Below are positions 43,461 to 52,765 of a stretch of 64,000 nt of DNA, piece by piece. Each line of letters begins with the position of its first letter. Position 1 is the stretch's first letter. This stretch comes from Streptomyces sp. SAI-127. Lineage in GTDB: Bacteria; Actinomycetota; Actinomycetes; Streptomycetales; Streptomycetaceae. The notes under the pieces were generated by a model. That model was not told the origin of the DNA. It ran no database searches and was given only the letters and a program-made list of their open reading frames with translations. The position numbers and the translations under genes are program-made. The DNA is taken from contig NZ_JARXYJ010000001.1 of NCBI RefSeq assembly GCF_029894425.1, positions 1,488,001 through 1,552,000 on the forward strand. Reading direction: 5' to 3'.

Positions 43461-44477
43461 ATGACTGTACGTGTAGGGGTGATCGGCGCCGGCTGGATCG
43501 GCCACGAGCACATCCGGCGTCTCACCCACACCGTGACCGGTGCCCGGGTCACCGCGGTCACCGACATCGACGCGGCCCGGGCCGAGGAGGCGGCGGCACC
43601 GGTCGGCGCCCGGGTGTACGCGAGCGGTGCCGACCTCATCGCGGCGGACGACGTCGACGCCGTCCTCGTGACGTCCTGGGGCCCCACCCACGCCGAGCAC
43701 GTGCTGACCGCGATAGCCGCCGGAAAGCCGGTGTTCTGCGAGAAGCCCCTGGCCACCACCGCCGAGGACTGCCTGAGGATCATCGAGGCGGAGACGGCCC
43801 ACGGCCGCCGCCTGGTCCAGGTCGGCTTCATGCGCCGTTACGACGCCGGCTATCGCGAGATGAAGCAGGTCATCGACGCGGGCCGGATCGGTGAGCCGCT
43901 GATCGTGCACTGCGCCCACCGCAACCCGACCGTCCCGGAGTCGTACACCTCCGCCATGGCGGCCCTGGACACGGCCGTGCACGAGGTGGACGTGCTGCGC
44001 TGGCTCCTGGACGACGAGATCGTCTCCACCCAGGTGCTCACCCCGCGCGCCACGAGCAAGCGGTTCGCCCACCTCAGGGACCCGCAGATCATGCTCTTCG
44101 AGACGGCGAAGGGCGTCCGCATCGATCTGGAGGTCTTCGTCAACTGCCAGTACGGCTACGACATCCAGTGCGAGGCGGTCGGCGAGGAAGGCCTCGTACG
44201 GCTGCCCGATCCGGCCGCCGTGGGAGTCCGGACCGCCGCTCGGCACAGCACCGAGGTACTCACGGACTGGGTGGGGCGCTTCCGGGACGCCTTCGACACC
44301 GAGTTCCGTGAGTGGGTCGCGGGCCTCGCCGCCGGTGACGAGCCCACCGGACCGTCCGCCTGGGACGGGTACGCCGCCACCGTCATCACCGCCGCGACCG
44401 TCGAGGCCCTGGAGTCGGGCCGCGTCGTCGCCACGGACCTCAAGCCCCGTCCCGCCTTCTACGGAGGTGCCGCGTGA
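43461..44477 (+). CDS. iolG: Gfo/Idh/MocA oxidoreductase, probable myo-inositol 2-dehydrogenase
   Basis: NAD(P)-dependent dehydrogenase of 338 aa oxidising myo-inositol to 2-keto-myo-inositol. Rossmann motif [13 protein letters not shown] (about 4-16), the EKP motif [13 protein letters not shown] (about 92-104), [20 protein letters not shown] (about 124-143) and the catalytic Lys/Asp/His region [13 protein letters not shown] (about 172-184). The ATG at 43461 follows AGGAAA. Its stop overlaps the start of iolH (GTGA). Confidence 0.9.
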   Translation: MTVRVGVIGAGWIGHEHIRRLTHTVTGARVTAVTDIDAARAEEAAAPVGARVYASGADLIAADDVDAVLVTSWGPTHAEHVLTAIAAGKPVFCEKPLATTAEDCLRIIEAETAHGRRLVQVGFMRRYDAGYREMKQVIDAGRIGEPLIVHCAHRNPTVPESYTSAMAALDTAVHEVDVLRWLLDDEIVSTQVLTPRATSKRFAHLRDPQIMLFETAKGVRIDLEVFVNCQYGYDIQCEAVGEEGLVRLPDPAAVGVRTAARHSTEVLTDWVGRFRDAFDTEFREWVAGLAAGDEPTGPSAWDGYAATVITAATVEALESGRVVATDLKPRPAFYGGAA

Positions 44478-45343
44478 AAATCGCCCTCGACCCGTACATG
44501 TTCCGCGCCCTGCCGATCGACGACATGGTGCGCACCGTGGCCGAACTCGGCTACGAATACATCGAGTTGTCGCCGCGTGACGACTTCATGCCGTTCTTCC
44601 TGCACCCGCGGGCGGACGACGAGCGCATCGCGGAGCTGAAGAACGCCCTGCGCACGCACGGCGTGAAGCTGTCCTCCGTGCTGCCGCTGTACAAGTGGTC
44701 ATCGCCCGACGAGACCGAGCGGCAGGCCGCCGTCCGCTACTGGAAGCGGATGATCGAGATCACCGCGGACCTCGAATGCCCGCTGATGAACAGCGAGTTC
44801 AACGGTCGTCCCGAGCGCGCCGCCGAGAGCGAGGCCGCGTTCTGGCACTCGCTGGAGGAGTTGCTCCCGCTGTTCGAGCGCGAAGGCATCGCTCTGAACC
44901 TGGAGGCCCACCCCGACGACTTCTGCGAGGAGAACACGCCCGCGGTCGACCTCGTCCGGGCCATCAACAAGCCGTGGGTGAACTACCTGTACTGCGCGCC
45001 GCACAGCTTCCACCTCTCGGGCGCTTCGGACGCAGGCGCGGACATCGCGCAGATGATGCGCTACGCGGGTGACAAGCTCCAGCACGTGCACATCGCGGAC
45101 TCCTTCAACCACAAGGGGTCGAGCGGCCTGCGCTACATCCTCAACCCGCCCGGCACCACGGCCCGTATCCACCAGCACCTGGACATCGACCAGGGCGAGG
45201 TCGACTGGGACACCTTCTTCGGCACTCTGCGCGAGCTCGACTTCGACGGCGTGGCGACGGCCTGTGTCTTCGCCTGGGAGGAGCGGGCGCGCGAGTCCTC
45301 GGCGTTCATGCTGGACCGGATCAGCAAGGAGCTGGGCGGATAG
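44474..45343 (+). CDS. iolH: IolH-like TIM-barrel protein
   Basis: 289-aa sugar phosphate isomerase/epimerase-fold protein. The start [20 protein letters not shown] and [17 protein letters not shown], then [19 protein letters not shown] are characteristic of IolH, an inositol-cluster protein of uncertain exact reaction (possibly epimerisation of inositol isomers). Metal-site candidates: [11 protein letters not shown] (about 140-150) and [14 protein letters not shown] (about 202-215). Last gene of the iol operon, coupled to iolG by a GTGA overlap. Confidence 0.88.
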   Translation: MKIALDPYMFRALPIDDMVRTVAELGYEYIELSPRDDFMPFFLHPRADDERIAELKNALRTHGVKLSSVLPLYKWSSPDETERQAAVRYWKRMIEITADLECPLMNSEFNGRPERAAESEAAFWHSLEELLPLFEREGIALNLEAHPDDFCEENTPAVDLVRAINKPWVNYLYCAPHSFHLSGASDAGADIAQMMRYAGDKLQHVHIADSFNHKGSSGLRYILNPPGTTARIHQHLDIDQGEVDWDTFFGTLRELDFDGVATACVFAWEERARESSAFMLDRISKELGG

Positions 45344-45473
45344 CCGAGGCGAACAGCTCGTGGCACGAGGAGGTGCCTCCCGTCAGCCCCCGGCCGGATC
45401 GGCGGGGCGCGTCACCGGGCCGGGGCGGGCCTGCATAACGTAGGGGGAGATCACCACCTGCCCGGGAGCACGC

Positions 45474-46595
45474 ATGACAGGTAGCCGCCGCAAGAGACCT
45501 GGCGACACCTTCGACGCCATCGAGCCTCCGGGCAACGCCGAACTGGTCGCCGGGGTGGTGACCGTGACGGGCCTGGTCGAGGTCCTCGGCACACTGTCCG
45601 GGTCCGAGGTGTGGCTCCTGGGGCTCCTGGTGTTCCTGCCGGGCGCCGCCTCGGCGCTGGGCACGGTCCGGCAGACGACGTTCGTCGCGGTGTGGACGTC
45701 GATGGTCGTCACCGCCAGTGTGCTGCTGCGGGACCGCGACGGGGGCCACTGGTTCGACCGGCTCCTGCTGATCCTGTTCACGCTGGCCCTGGCGGCCACC
45801 TCCGTCTACGCCTGCCACCGGCGGATCCGGCGCGAGAGCGCGATGCTGCGTCTGCGCTCGACCGCCGCGGCCATGCAGCGGCACATCCTGCACCCTCTCC
45901 CCCTGCTCACCGACGACGTCCTGGTCAACGGCGTGTACGAGCCGCTCCAGGAGGAGCGGCTCGTCGGCGGCGACATCTACGACGTCGTCGACTCGCCCTT
46001 CGGGACCCGGGTGCTGATCGGGGACGTGCAGGGCAAGGGGCTCGCCGCCGTGGGCTCCGCGTTCGCCGTCATCGGTGCCTTCCGGGAGGCGGCCCACCGC
46101 GAGCCCACCCTCACCGGGCTCGTGGACACCCTGGACGCCGCCGTCGTGCGGCACAACTCCTACGCCATGCACACCGGTGACGACGAACGCTTCGTCACCG
46201 CCCTCGTCGTCGGCGTCACCGCGGAGACCGAGGTACAGGCCGTCAACTGCGGACACGTCCTGCCGCATGTGCTGTACGAGGGGACGATCAGCACTCCCGA
46301 ACTGGAGCCCGGCGTCCCGCTCGGCCTGGCCGAGCTCGCCCACGAGCCCACGACCGTGGGCTGGTTCGAGTTCCCCGACGGCGCGACGCTGCTGCTGAGC
46401 ACCGACGGCCTGACGGAGACCCGCTCCGCGGACGGCACGTTCTACCCGGTCGACGAGCGCCTGACGATGTACGTCGGCCTCTCCCCCACCGAGCTGCCGC
46501 AGGCCCTGCACGACGACGCCCGCGCGTTCGCCGGCAGCGGTGGCCCGCACGACGACGTCGCCGTCCTTACGGTCCGCCGCTCCCCGCGCCTCTGA
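45474..46595 (+). CDS. Membrane-bound PP2C-type (SpoIIE domain) phosphatase
   Basis: 373-aa Ser/Thr phosphatase. About four hydrophobic helices (residues about 25-120) precede the SpoIIE/PP2C catalytic domain: LVGGDIYDVVDSPFGTRVLI and GDVQGKGLAAVGSAFAVIGA carry the Mg/Mn-binding aspartates, and SGGPHDDVAVLTVRR the C-terminal one. It has no GAF, PAS or kinase domain. Typical targets are anti-sigma-factor antagonists. The ATG at 45474 is about 33 bp after a possible -10 TAACGT. No anti-sigma gene is nearby, so the target is unknown. Confidence 0.88.
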   Translation: MTGSRRKRPGDTFDAIEPPGNAELVAGVVTVTGLVEVLGTLSGSEVWLLGLLVFLPGAASALGTVRQTTFVAVWTSMVVTASVLLRDRDGGHWFDRLLLILFTLALAATSVYACHRRIRRESAMLRLRSTAAAMQRHILHPLPLLTDDVLVNGVYEPLQEERLVGGDIYDVVDSPFGTRVLIGDVQGKGLAAVGSAFAVIGAFREAAHREPTLTGLVDTLDAAVVRHNSYAMHTGDDERFVTALVVGVTAETEVQAVNCGHVLPHVLYEGTISTPELEPGVPLGLAELAHEPTTVGWFEFPDGATLLLSTDGLTETRSADGTFYPVDERLTMYVGLSPTELPQALHDDARAFAGSGGPHDDVAVLTVRRSPRL

Positions 46596-46680
46596 GACAG
46601 GTCCCCAGGTCCGCAGGCTCCCCGCGCGGCTTCCGTCGCGCTGCCGGGGGGCCTGGCGGGACCGCCGTAGCATCGGCTCC

Positions 46681-47610
46681 ATGGACAAGCTTCCGCCGCT
46701 GACCGACGGCTCTCGCGACGGCTCTCTGGACGAGGAGGCGGACGCGTTCCAGCGACTGCGTCCGCGGCTGTTCGGGATCGCCTACCGGATCCTGGGCAGT
46801 GTGTCCGAGGCCGAGGACGTGGTGCAGGACGTGTGGCCGCGGTGGCAGGACACCGACCGGAGCGAGGTGCTGAATCCCGGGGCGTTCCTGGCGAAGATCA
46901 CCACGCGGCTGGCCATCAACGTGGCCCAGTCGGCGCGGGTGCGCCGGGAGGCGTACATCGGGCCGTGGCTGCCGGAGCCCGTGGACACCAGCGTGGATCC
47001 GCAGGTCGGCGCCGAGCGCGGTGAGGCGTTGGAGCTGGCTGTGCTGCTGGTTCTGGAGAGACTGAATCCCGTGGAGCGGGCCGCCTATGTGCTGCGGGAG
47101 GCCTTCGACTATCCGTACGACGAGATCGCCGGCATCGTCCGGCTGAGCCAGGCCGATGTGCGCCAGATCGTCAGCCGGGCCCGCAAGCGGCTGTCCGCCG
47201 AGCGCCGTGACCCCGTCGACACGGCGGAGCACCGCCGACTGCTCGACGCCTTCGTCGCGGCGGCGCGACACGGTGACGTGGCGGCTCTGGAGAGCGTGCT
47301 GTCGGCCGACGTGGTCGCCTACGCGGACGGCAACGGTCTGCGGGGCGTGGCGCGGCTGGAGGTGGTGGGCGCGGGCCGGGTGGCCAGGATCAGTGCCTTC
47401 GTGAACAAGTTCATCCCGGGGGCGGAATTCGCGATGGCAGAGGCCAACGGCCTGCCCAGCCTGCTCATCCGCAAGGGTGGGGAGACCGTCGGCCTGGTGA
47501 GCGTCACGGTGGGCGCGGACGGCATCGACGGGCTCTACTGGGTGCTGGCACCGGAGAAGCTCCGGGCGTACGAGCGGTCGTCGGACCGGCTCGTACGCCA
47601 GGAGCCCTAG
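46681..47610 (+). CDS. sigJ: ECF41-type RNA polymerase sigma factor (SigJ-like)
   Basis: ECF sigma factor of 309 aa with a fused C-terminal SnoaL-like domain. Sigma region 2 (FQRLRPRLFGIAYRILGSVS, EDVVQDVW) and region 4 (LNPVERAAYVLREAFDYPYD, LSQADVRQIVSRARKRL) are followed by the SnoaL domain from about residue 185. ECF41 hallmarks are the WLPEP linker motif (about 98-102), a DGNG where the family has DGGGK, and an APEKL near the end (family NPDKL). ECF41 factors have no separate anti-sigma; the SnoaL domain modulates activity. The convergent NAD(P)-binding gene is the usual partner. Confidence 0.9.
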   Translation: MDKLPPLTDGSRDGSLDEEADAFQRLRPRLFGIAYRILGSVSEAEDVVQDVWPRWQDTDRSEVLNPGAFLAKITTRLAINVAQSARVRREAYIGPWLPEPVDTSVDPQVGAERGEALELAVLLVLERLNPVERAAYVLREAFDYPYDEIAGIVRLSQADVRQIVSRARKRLSAERRDPVDTAEHRRLLDAFVAAARHGDVAALESVLSADVVAYADGNGLRGVARLEVVGAGRVARISAFVNKFIPGAEFAMAEANGLPSLLIRKGGETVGLVSVTVGADGIDGLYWVLAPEKLRAYERSSDRLVRQEP

Positions 47611-47638
47611 CCGTGCTCCGGCCTGTGTTCGGCGGAAT

Positions 47639-47663
47639 GTGCCGGTGTCACGGGGGCCGGCAC
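47639..47663. terminator. Bidirectional hairpin terminator
   Basis: GTGCCGG and CCGGCAC form a perfect 7-bp stem with an 11-nt loop between the convergent sigma factor and NAD(P)-binding genes. Confidence 0.55.
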
Positions 47664-47668
47664 CCGGC

Positions 47669-48409
47669 TCAGTGCTGCTTGAGCCAGTCCTCGTAACGGG
47701 TGGGCGCCGTCTCCACGGTGCCGTCGCCGGTCAGGACGCCGTCCGGGATGCCCGCGAACATGCCGGCGTTCTCGTCGGTGACGACGGTACGGCCGTCCGG
47801 CTTCGCCGCCAGGGTGATCTCGGCGAGCCGGTCGAGGCGGTGGATCTCGGGGCCCGCCTTGAGGCGCAGGCCGTTCACGGGCTCGCCCTGGGCCGTCTCG
47901 GCGACGACGGCGGCGACGTCCGCGGCGGCGATCGGGCGCAGCTGGGTGGAGGGCAGGTGCACCTCCTGGCCCTGGGTGGTCAGGTCCATCACCGGCGCGA
48001 TGAACTCGAAGAACTGACCGACCCGCACGATGCTGAAGGGCACGCCGCTCGCACGCACGGCCTCCTCCTGGGCGACCTTGGCCAGGTAGTAGCCGAGCTC
48101 CGGCACCTCGTCGACGCCGATGATGGAGAGCGCCACATGGTGGCGGACACCGGCCTCCTGTTCCGCCGCGGTGAGATTGCGCATGGCGCGGGTGAAGAAG
48201 TCGATGGCGGCCTCCTTCTCGAAGGACGGGGAGTTCGCCACGTCCACGACCACGTCCGCGCCCTTGAGGACCTCCGCGAGGCCCTCCCCGGTGAGGGTGT
48301 CGACGCCCGTGCCGGGCGCAGCCGCCACGGCCTCGTGGCCGCGGTCCTGGAGCAGGTTCACCACCTGCGACCCGATCCGGCCCGTACCTCCGATGACGAC
48401 GATCTTCAT
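47669..48409 (-). CDS. NAD(P)H-binding epimerase-like protein, ECF41 partner
   Basis: Atypical SDR (NmrA/NAD(P)-binding type) of 246 aa. It starts MKIVVIGGTGRIGSQVVNLL with the GGTGRIG cofactor motif (residues 8-14), has HHVALSIIGVDEVPELGYYL (about 112-131) with a YYLAK pair, and SIVRVGQFFEF (about 145-155). Carboxymuconolactone decarboxylase/oxidoreductase/epimerase-type genes are the known conserved targets of ECF41 sigma factors; this is one of the epimerase/oxidoreductase kind. The ATG at 48409 follows GGGAG, and an ECF41-like promoter lies about 50 bp upstream. Confidence 0.9.
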   Translation of the reverse strand: MKIVVIGGTGRIGSQVVNLLQDRGHEAVAAAPGTGVDTLTGEGLAEVLKGADVVVDVANSPSFEKEAAIDFFTRAMRNLTAAEQEAGVRHHVALSIIGVDEVPELGYYLAKVAQEEAVRASGVPFSIVRVGQFFEFIAPVMDLTTQGQEVHLPSTQLRPIAAADVAAVVAETAQGEPVNGLRLKAGPEIHRLDRLAEITLAAKPDGRTVVTDENAGMFAGIPDGVLTGDGTVETAPTRYEDWLKQH

Positions 48410-48458
48410 CGCTGTCTCCCTTTCCTGTTCGGGGTTTCCTTCAGCAGGACAGGACAGC

Positions 48459-48485
48459 GACGGGATCCGTGACAGCCGGGCGACA
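48459..48485 (-). promoter_or_regulatory. ECF41-type promoter
   Basis: Read on the minus strand: TGTCGCC (48485-48479), a 16-bp spacer, CGTC (48462-48459). The published ECF41 consensus is TGTCACA in the -35 and CGTC in the -10 region, so the -35 matches 5 of 7 and the -10 fully. It precedes the partner gene of the neighbouring ECF41 sigma factor by 49 bp. Confidence 0.65.
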
Positions 48486-48490
48486 CCCAC

Positions 48491-48511
48491 TTCGACGAAA
48501 GGCCGGTCGAA
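48491..48511. promoter_or_regulatory. Inverted repeat upstream of the ECF41-like promoter
   Basis: TTCGAC and GTCGAA enclose 9 bp, extended by CAC/GTG-type flanks, 5 bp upstream of the -35. It could bind an additional regulator; the remaining gap to the sensor kinase (to 48661) shows no gene. Confidence 0.35.
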
Positions 48512-48661
48512 AGTGAAGACGTGGTGCTAGGAATTGGCCACAACCGCTCATCCTGCGCACCCCTCCCCGAATCGCCCGGTGGGCCGATCTGAACAACTAC
48601 CCCTGTGGGCCACGTTCTTAAGAGTGCAGGACGCGAGGCGAACCAGAACCGTGAGGCCATC

Positions 48662-50770
48662 TTGTCGAACACACCGTCCGCCCCCCGCAGGGGATGGGGG
48701 ACCCGCAACTGGCGCGTGGCCAGAAAACTCCAGGCCATCCTCCTCATCCCGGTGATCGTGGCCCTTGTCCTCGGCGGCATCCGCGTCAAACGTTCCGTGG
48801 ACACCTGGCAGGACGCCGACGACGCGGTCCGCGTGGCCGAACTGGTCCAGGCGGCGAACAAGTACGCCAGCGACGCCATCGACGAACGCGATGTGTCGGT
48901 CACTCCCCTGGTCAAGGGCGACCGGACGTCGAGCGTGGTCGCCAAGGCCCGGGCCGTCACCGACGCGGACGCGAAGGCGTTCGACGAGGCGGTGGAGCGG
49001 ATGCCGCAGACCGCCGGGCTGCTGCGCCGGGTCCAGCTGGTCCGCACCGGCGAGAAGCAGCTCGCGTCGGTGCGCGCGAACGCCTTCACCTCCCGGCTGA
49101 CCGGCGTGCAGACCGAGGAGAGCTACCACGCCGTCCAGCATCCGCTGATGGAGATCTCCAACGAGCTCGGCTTCGGCAGCAGCAACCAGGCCAGCTTCGG
49201 CCGCACCCTCTACGCCGCCTCCCTCACCCAGGCCGCCGAATCCCTGATCCGGGCCATCGGCACCCACCTCCTCGTCGAGGACCGCGGCAAGCTCGCCGAG
49301 GGCGAACTCCAGGCCCAGCTCGGCTCGTTCAGCTCCTACGTCTATCTCGAACAGGTCGCGCTCCAGGAGTACGCCGGCGCCGGCACCGCCGGGGACATGA
49401 CGCGGCTGCGCAAGGCCCTGTCCGACGCGGAGGAGCGGGGCAAGGAACAGGCCGAGAAGGCCCAGGCGCAGGCCGAGGCGGCGGGGAAGACCTTCGTGGC
49501 CCCGCCGAGCCTGGAGAAGATGGCCGCCGAGATCGCTTCGGGCAAGTCGGCCGCGCAGCTCGCCGCGCAGGGCATCACGCCCGAGACGTTCTTCGCCGCC
49601 TCCACCCTCAGCTTCGACGCGTACCGCAGCGTCGAGGTGTACCTCACCGACAGCGCGCTGGCGGACGCCCACAGCATCGCCGACAACGCCCGCAACGACG
49701 CCGTCATCAACGCCGCGCTGGTGCTCGCCGCCGTCCTCGCCGCCTTCCTGCTCGCCGCGTGGGTGGCCCGGACGATGAGCACCAGCATGCGCCGGCTGAG
49801 CGCCTCGGCCCTCGAGATCGCCGAGCAGCGTCTCCCGGCGCTGCTCACCCAGCTCACCCGGGCCATCCCGGGCCGGGTCGACGCCCAGGTGGCTCCGATC
49901 CCGATCACCACCACGGACGAGATCGGCGAGGTCGCCCGCGCCTTCGACCACGTGCACCGCGAGGCCGTCCGGCTCGCCGCCGAACAGGCCCTGCTGCGCG
50001 CCAACATCAACACGATCTTCAGCAACCTGGCGCGCCGCAACCAGTCGCTGATCGAGCGTCAACTCGCCCTGATCACCGGTCTCGAGGACAAAGAGGCCGA
50101 CCCGGACCAGCTGGAGAACCTCTTCAAGCTCGACCATCTGGCCACGCGTGTGCGCCGCAACGGCGAGAACCTCCTCGTGCTCGGCGGCGAGACCCCCGCC
50201 CAGCAGTGGGACCAGCCGCTGCCCCTGGTCGACGTGATCCGCGCCGCCGCCTCGGAGGTGGAGCAGTACGAGCGGGTCGAGTTGTCGGGTGTCCCGGAGG
50301 CCCAGATCCACGGCCGTGCGGTGACCGACCTGGTGCACCTGCTGGCGGAACTGCTGGAGAACGCGACGACGTTCTCGTCGCCGCACTCCAGTGTCCTGGT
50401 CACCGCGGCGCGACTGCCCGACGGCCGGATCATGGTCGAGATCCACGACCGGGGCATCGGGCTGCCGCCCGGGGAACTGGCCGACATCAACCACCACCTG
50501 GCCGAGCCGCCCACCGTGGACGTGGCGATCTCGCAGCGCATGGGTCTGTACGTGGTCGGACGGCTGGCGGACCGGCACGGCATCCGCGTCCAGCTGCGCC
50601 CGAACGAGCAGGGACAGGGGACGACGGCGCTGGCGATGCTCCCGGACACGATCACCTATCGAGGCACGCAAGCGGAGTCCGACATCGACACCATGGCCCT
50701 GGCCGCCTTCACGGACAACGGGTTCCCCGAGGGCACCGCCCGCGGTTACGAGGCCTGGAACGACCGGTAG
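48662..50770 (+). CDS. Sensor-like histidine kinase with nitrate/nitrite-sensing (NIT) domain
   Basis: Membrane sensor of about 702 aa. TM1 (ILLIPVIVALVLGGI, about 26-40), an extracytoplasmic NIT-type helical domain (about 55-350), TM2 (INAALVLAAVLAAFLLAAWV), HAMP, then a conservon CvnA-like kinase core: LDHLATRVRRNGENLLVLGG, N-box ELLENATTFSSP, DRGIGLPPGELADIN and GMGLYVVGRLADRHG. The TTG at 48662 was chosen for its GAGG ribosome site; a GTG at 48605 is in frame. Unlike conservon kinases it is not followed by roadblock, DUF742 and GTPase genes, so it is an orphan. Confidence 0.88.
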   Translation: MSNTPSAPRRGWGTRNWRVARKLQAILLIPVIVALVLGGIRVKRSVDTWQDADDAVRVAELVQAANKYASDAIDERDVSVTPLVKGDRTSSVVAKARAVTDADAKAFDEAVERMPQTAGLLRRVQLVRTGEKQLASVRANAFTSRLTGVQTEESYHAVQHPLMEISNELGFGSSNQASFGRTLYAASLTQAAESLIRAIGTHLLVEDRGKLAEGELQAQLGSFSSYVYLEQVALQEYAGAGTAGDMTRLRKALSDAEERGKEQAEKAQAQAEAAGKTFVAPPSLEKMAAEIASGKSAAQLAAQGITPETFFAASTLSFDAYRSVEVYLTDSALADAHSIADNARNDAVINAALVLAAVLAAFLLAAWVARTMSTSMRRLSASALEIAEQRLPALLTQLTRAIPGRVDAQVAPIPITTTDEIGEVARAFDHVHREAVRLAAEQALLRANINTIFSNLARRNQSLIERQLALITGLEDKEADPDQLENLFKLDHLATRVRRNGENLLVLGGETPAQQWDQPLPLVDVIRAAASEVEQYERVELSGVPEAQIHGRAVTDLVHLLAELLENATTFSSPHSSVLVTAARLPDGRIMVEIHDRGIGLPPGELADINHHLAEPPTVDVAISQRMGLYVVGRLADRHGIRVQLRPNEQGQGTTALAMLPDTITYRGTQAESDIDTMALAAFTDNGFPEGTARGYEAWNDR

Positions 50771-50878
50771 GCCGACGAACCGGTGGAGGAAGCCTCGCCC
50801 CGGTGAATCGCCTTGGCCGTGGGGCACTCGCCACGGCAGGATGATCGCGCGATGTCGGCCCTACGAGGGGAACGGTGG

Positions 50879-51865
50879 ATGAGGCGCAACCGGCTCGGGA
50901 AGACCGATGTGCACGTCACGGAGCTGGGCTACGGCGGCGGTCCGCTCGGCGGACTCTTCGCACCGCTGGACGACGAGACGGCCGCGGGCGCCCTGGAGGC
51001 GGCCTGGGACAGCGGGATCCGCTACTTCGACACCTCCCCGCACTACGGCATCGGCCACTCCGAGCGCCGCACCGGAGCCCTGCTCCGGAGCAGGCCGCGC
51101 GACGAGTTCACCCTGTCGACGAAGGTCGGCCGGCTGCTGGTCCCGCAGGACCCGGCGGGCCGCATGGACGAGAGCTTCGCGGTGCCCGCCACCCACCGCA
51201 GGGTGTGGGACTTCACGCGGGACGGTGTGCGGCGCAGCGTGGAGGACTCGCTGGAGCGGATGGGCGTGGACCGTATCGACGTGCTGTTCCTGCACGACGC
51301 GGAGGAGCGTTTCGAGGACGCGTTGCGTGACGGATACCCGGCCCTCGCCGAACTCCGCGCCGAGGGCGTGGTGGGGGCGATCGGCGCGGGGATGTACCAC
51401 CCCGGCAAACTGACCCGGCTGGTCAGGGAGTCGGACGTCGACGTCGTGATGCTGTCCGGCCGCTACACGCTCCTGGACCACAGCGCCCTGGACGAACTCC
51501 TGCCCGCCTGCACGGACCGCGGGGTGTCGGTCCTGGCGGCGTCGGTCTTCAACTCCGGTCTGCTCGCCACGGCCCGCCCCACCGAGGGCAGCACCTTCGA
51601 CTACGCTCCCGCCGCGCCGAGCCTGCTGCACCGTGCGCACCGCATCGCCGACGTCTCCGAGGCGCACGGCGTGACCCTCCCGGAACTGGCGATGGCGTTC
51701 CCGCTGCGCCACCCGGCGGTCGCGGGCATCGTCGTCGGCATGCGCACGGCGGAGGAAGTACGCGGCAACACGGCGGCGTTCGGCGCGGAGATCCCGGAAC
51801 AGCTGTGGGACGACCTGCGGGGCGAAGGACTCCTGGACGAGCGGGCACCGGTGCACGGCCGCTGA
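50879..51865 (+). CDS. Aldo/keto reductase (aldose dehydrogenase-like)
   Basis: NAD(P)-dependent AKR of 328 aa. The catalytic tetrad is visible: Asp and Tyr in RYFDTSPHYGIGHSE (about 46-60), Lys in STKVGRLL (about 78-85) and His in VLFLHDAEERF (about 136-146). ELGYGGGPLGGLF near the N-terminus resembles L-fucose/D-threo-aldose 1-dehydrogenases. The ATG at 50879 follows GAGGGG. It stands alone behind the sensor kinase. Substrate probably a free sugar; not certain. Confidence 0.9.
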   Translation: MRRNRLGKTDVHVTELGYGGGPLGGLFAPLDDETAAGALEAAWDSGIRYFDTSPHYGIGHSERRTGALLRSRPRDEFTLSTKVGRLLVPQDPAGRMDESFAVPATHRRVWDFTRDGVRRSVEDSLERMGVDRIDVLFLHDAEERFEDALRDGYPALAELRAEGVVGAIGAGMYHPGKLTRLVRESDVDVVMLSGRYTLLDHSALDELLPACTDRGVSVLAASVFNSGLLATARPTEGSTFDYAPAAPSLLHRAHRIADVSEAHGVTLPELAMAFPLRHPAVAGIVVGMRTAEEVRGNTAAFGAEIPEQLWDDLRGEGLLDERAPVHGR

Positions 51866-52138
51866 GCTGCGGGGCCGCACGGGACACGTCCGGCGCATCG
51901 GCCTGCCGCCGCCGGCGCCTGTCCGCCGGTCGCGGCCACGTTCGCGGCCGGCGTCCCGACGTACCGTCGACGACGCGGCCCTCCAGGTCATAGCGGCCCC
52001 GGGACTCGTCGTTCAGCTTCGGCCGCGCCCAGTGCGTCGAGGACGACGTGGCCGCCCCGGCCCGCGGGCAGCACACCGAGCCGCCCCCACCCGATCGACC
52101 GCGATAGGTTCCGCCTCTAGGAACACATGGGAGGTGCC
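51866..52138. other. Intergenic, no gene recognised
   Basis: GC-rich stretch between the aldo/keto reductase and the MarR gene. Short minus-strand frames (for example one containing KLNDESRGRYDLEGRVVD-like sequence) have no recognisable domain or ribosome site. May contain decayed coding sequence. Confidence 0.4.
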
Positions 52139-52642
52139 GTGGGCGAGCAGGACGCACAGACGGAGATCACGACCGCCAGGGAGGCGGCCGACGACGCGCT
52201 GGTCCTGGCGTTCGGGCGGCTGCAGGGCGCCGCGAACCGGCTGGAGTACATCCTGGGCCGGCGGATGGAGGAGGAGTGCGGGATCAGCCACCTGATGTAC
52301 GAGGTGCTGCTGATCCTGGGACGCGCCGGTGAGCCGGGGCTGTCGATGCGGGCGATCAGCCAGGAGCAGGTGCTCAGCACGGGCGGGGCGACACGGCTGG
52401 TGGACCGGATGGAGGCGGCGGACCTGGTGCTGCGCGTCACGGACCCGGACGACCGGCGCGGACGTCTGGTGCGCCTGACCCCGCTGGGCGAGGAGACCGC
52501 CGTACGCGCATCGCGGCTGCACGTGGAGAACATCAAGCGGTACTTCCTGGAGCCCCTGCCCGCCGCCCACCGGGAACGCTTCGCGGAGGACCTGCGCATT
52601 CTCAGTCACGCCGCCCGGGACTCCCTGCCCCAGCTGCCCTGA
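52139..52642 (+). CDS. MarR-family regulator
   Basis: Winged-helix MarR regulator of 167 aa. Helices LEYILGRRMEEECGISHLMY (about 33-52), recognition region LSMRAISQEQVLSTGGATRL (about 70-89) and wing VTDPDDRRGRLVRLTPLG (about 99-116). The GTG at 52139 follows GGGAGG; the in-frame ATG at 52127 is possible. A strong palindrome lies 48 bp after its stop, in front of the DsbA-like gene, so it is probably the regulator of the following three-gene unit. Confidence 0.88.
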   Translation: MGEQDAQTEITTAREAADDALVLAFGRLQGAANRLEYILGRRMEEECGISHLMYEVLLILGRAGEPGLSMRAISQEQVLSTGGATRLVDRMEAADLVLRVTDPDDRRGRLVRLTPLGEETAVRASRLHVENIKRYFLEPLPAAHRERFAEDLRILSHAARDSLPQLP

Positions 52643-52690
52643 ACGGCCCACTGAGACGCGCGTCACCCGACCGGACCCCCTCGCGTGAAA

Positions 52691-52708
52691 TATCTGACGA
52701 GTCAGATA
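52691..52708. promoter_or_regulatory. MarR-type operator before the DsbA-like gene
   Basis: TATCTGACGAGTCAGATA: perfect 8-bp arms around 2 bp, in an AT-rich stretch 57 bp upstream of the ATG at 52766. Form and place suit repression by the adjacent MarR protein. Confidence 0.75.
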
Positions 52709-52765
52709 ATGTTGCCAGGGGTGAGCGCCCGTACCAGGCGGACGCCACGTCCCCCGAGGTCCCCG

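Noticed and set aside
48605..48661. Upstream GTG start of the sensor kinase at 48605
   Set aside because: No ribosome site there; the TTG at 48662 has GAGG at proper distance and the homologous region begins near it. The choice remains uncertain.
48548..50827. A 759-codon minus-strand frame opposite the NIT sensor kinase
   Set aside because: Low-complexity Gly/Arg/Val composition typical of a shadow frame; the plus-strand kinase has all expected motifs.
51866..52138. Short minus-strand frames as a gene
   Set aside because: No recognisable domain, no ribosome site, and composition like other shadow frames.
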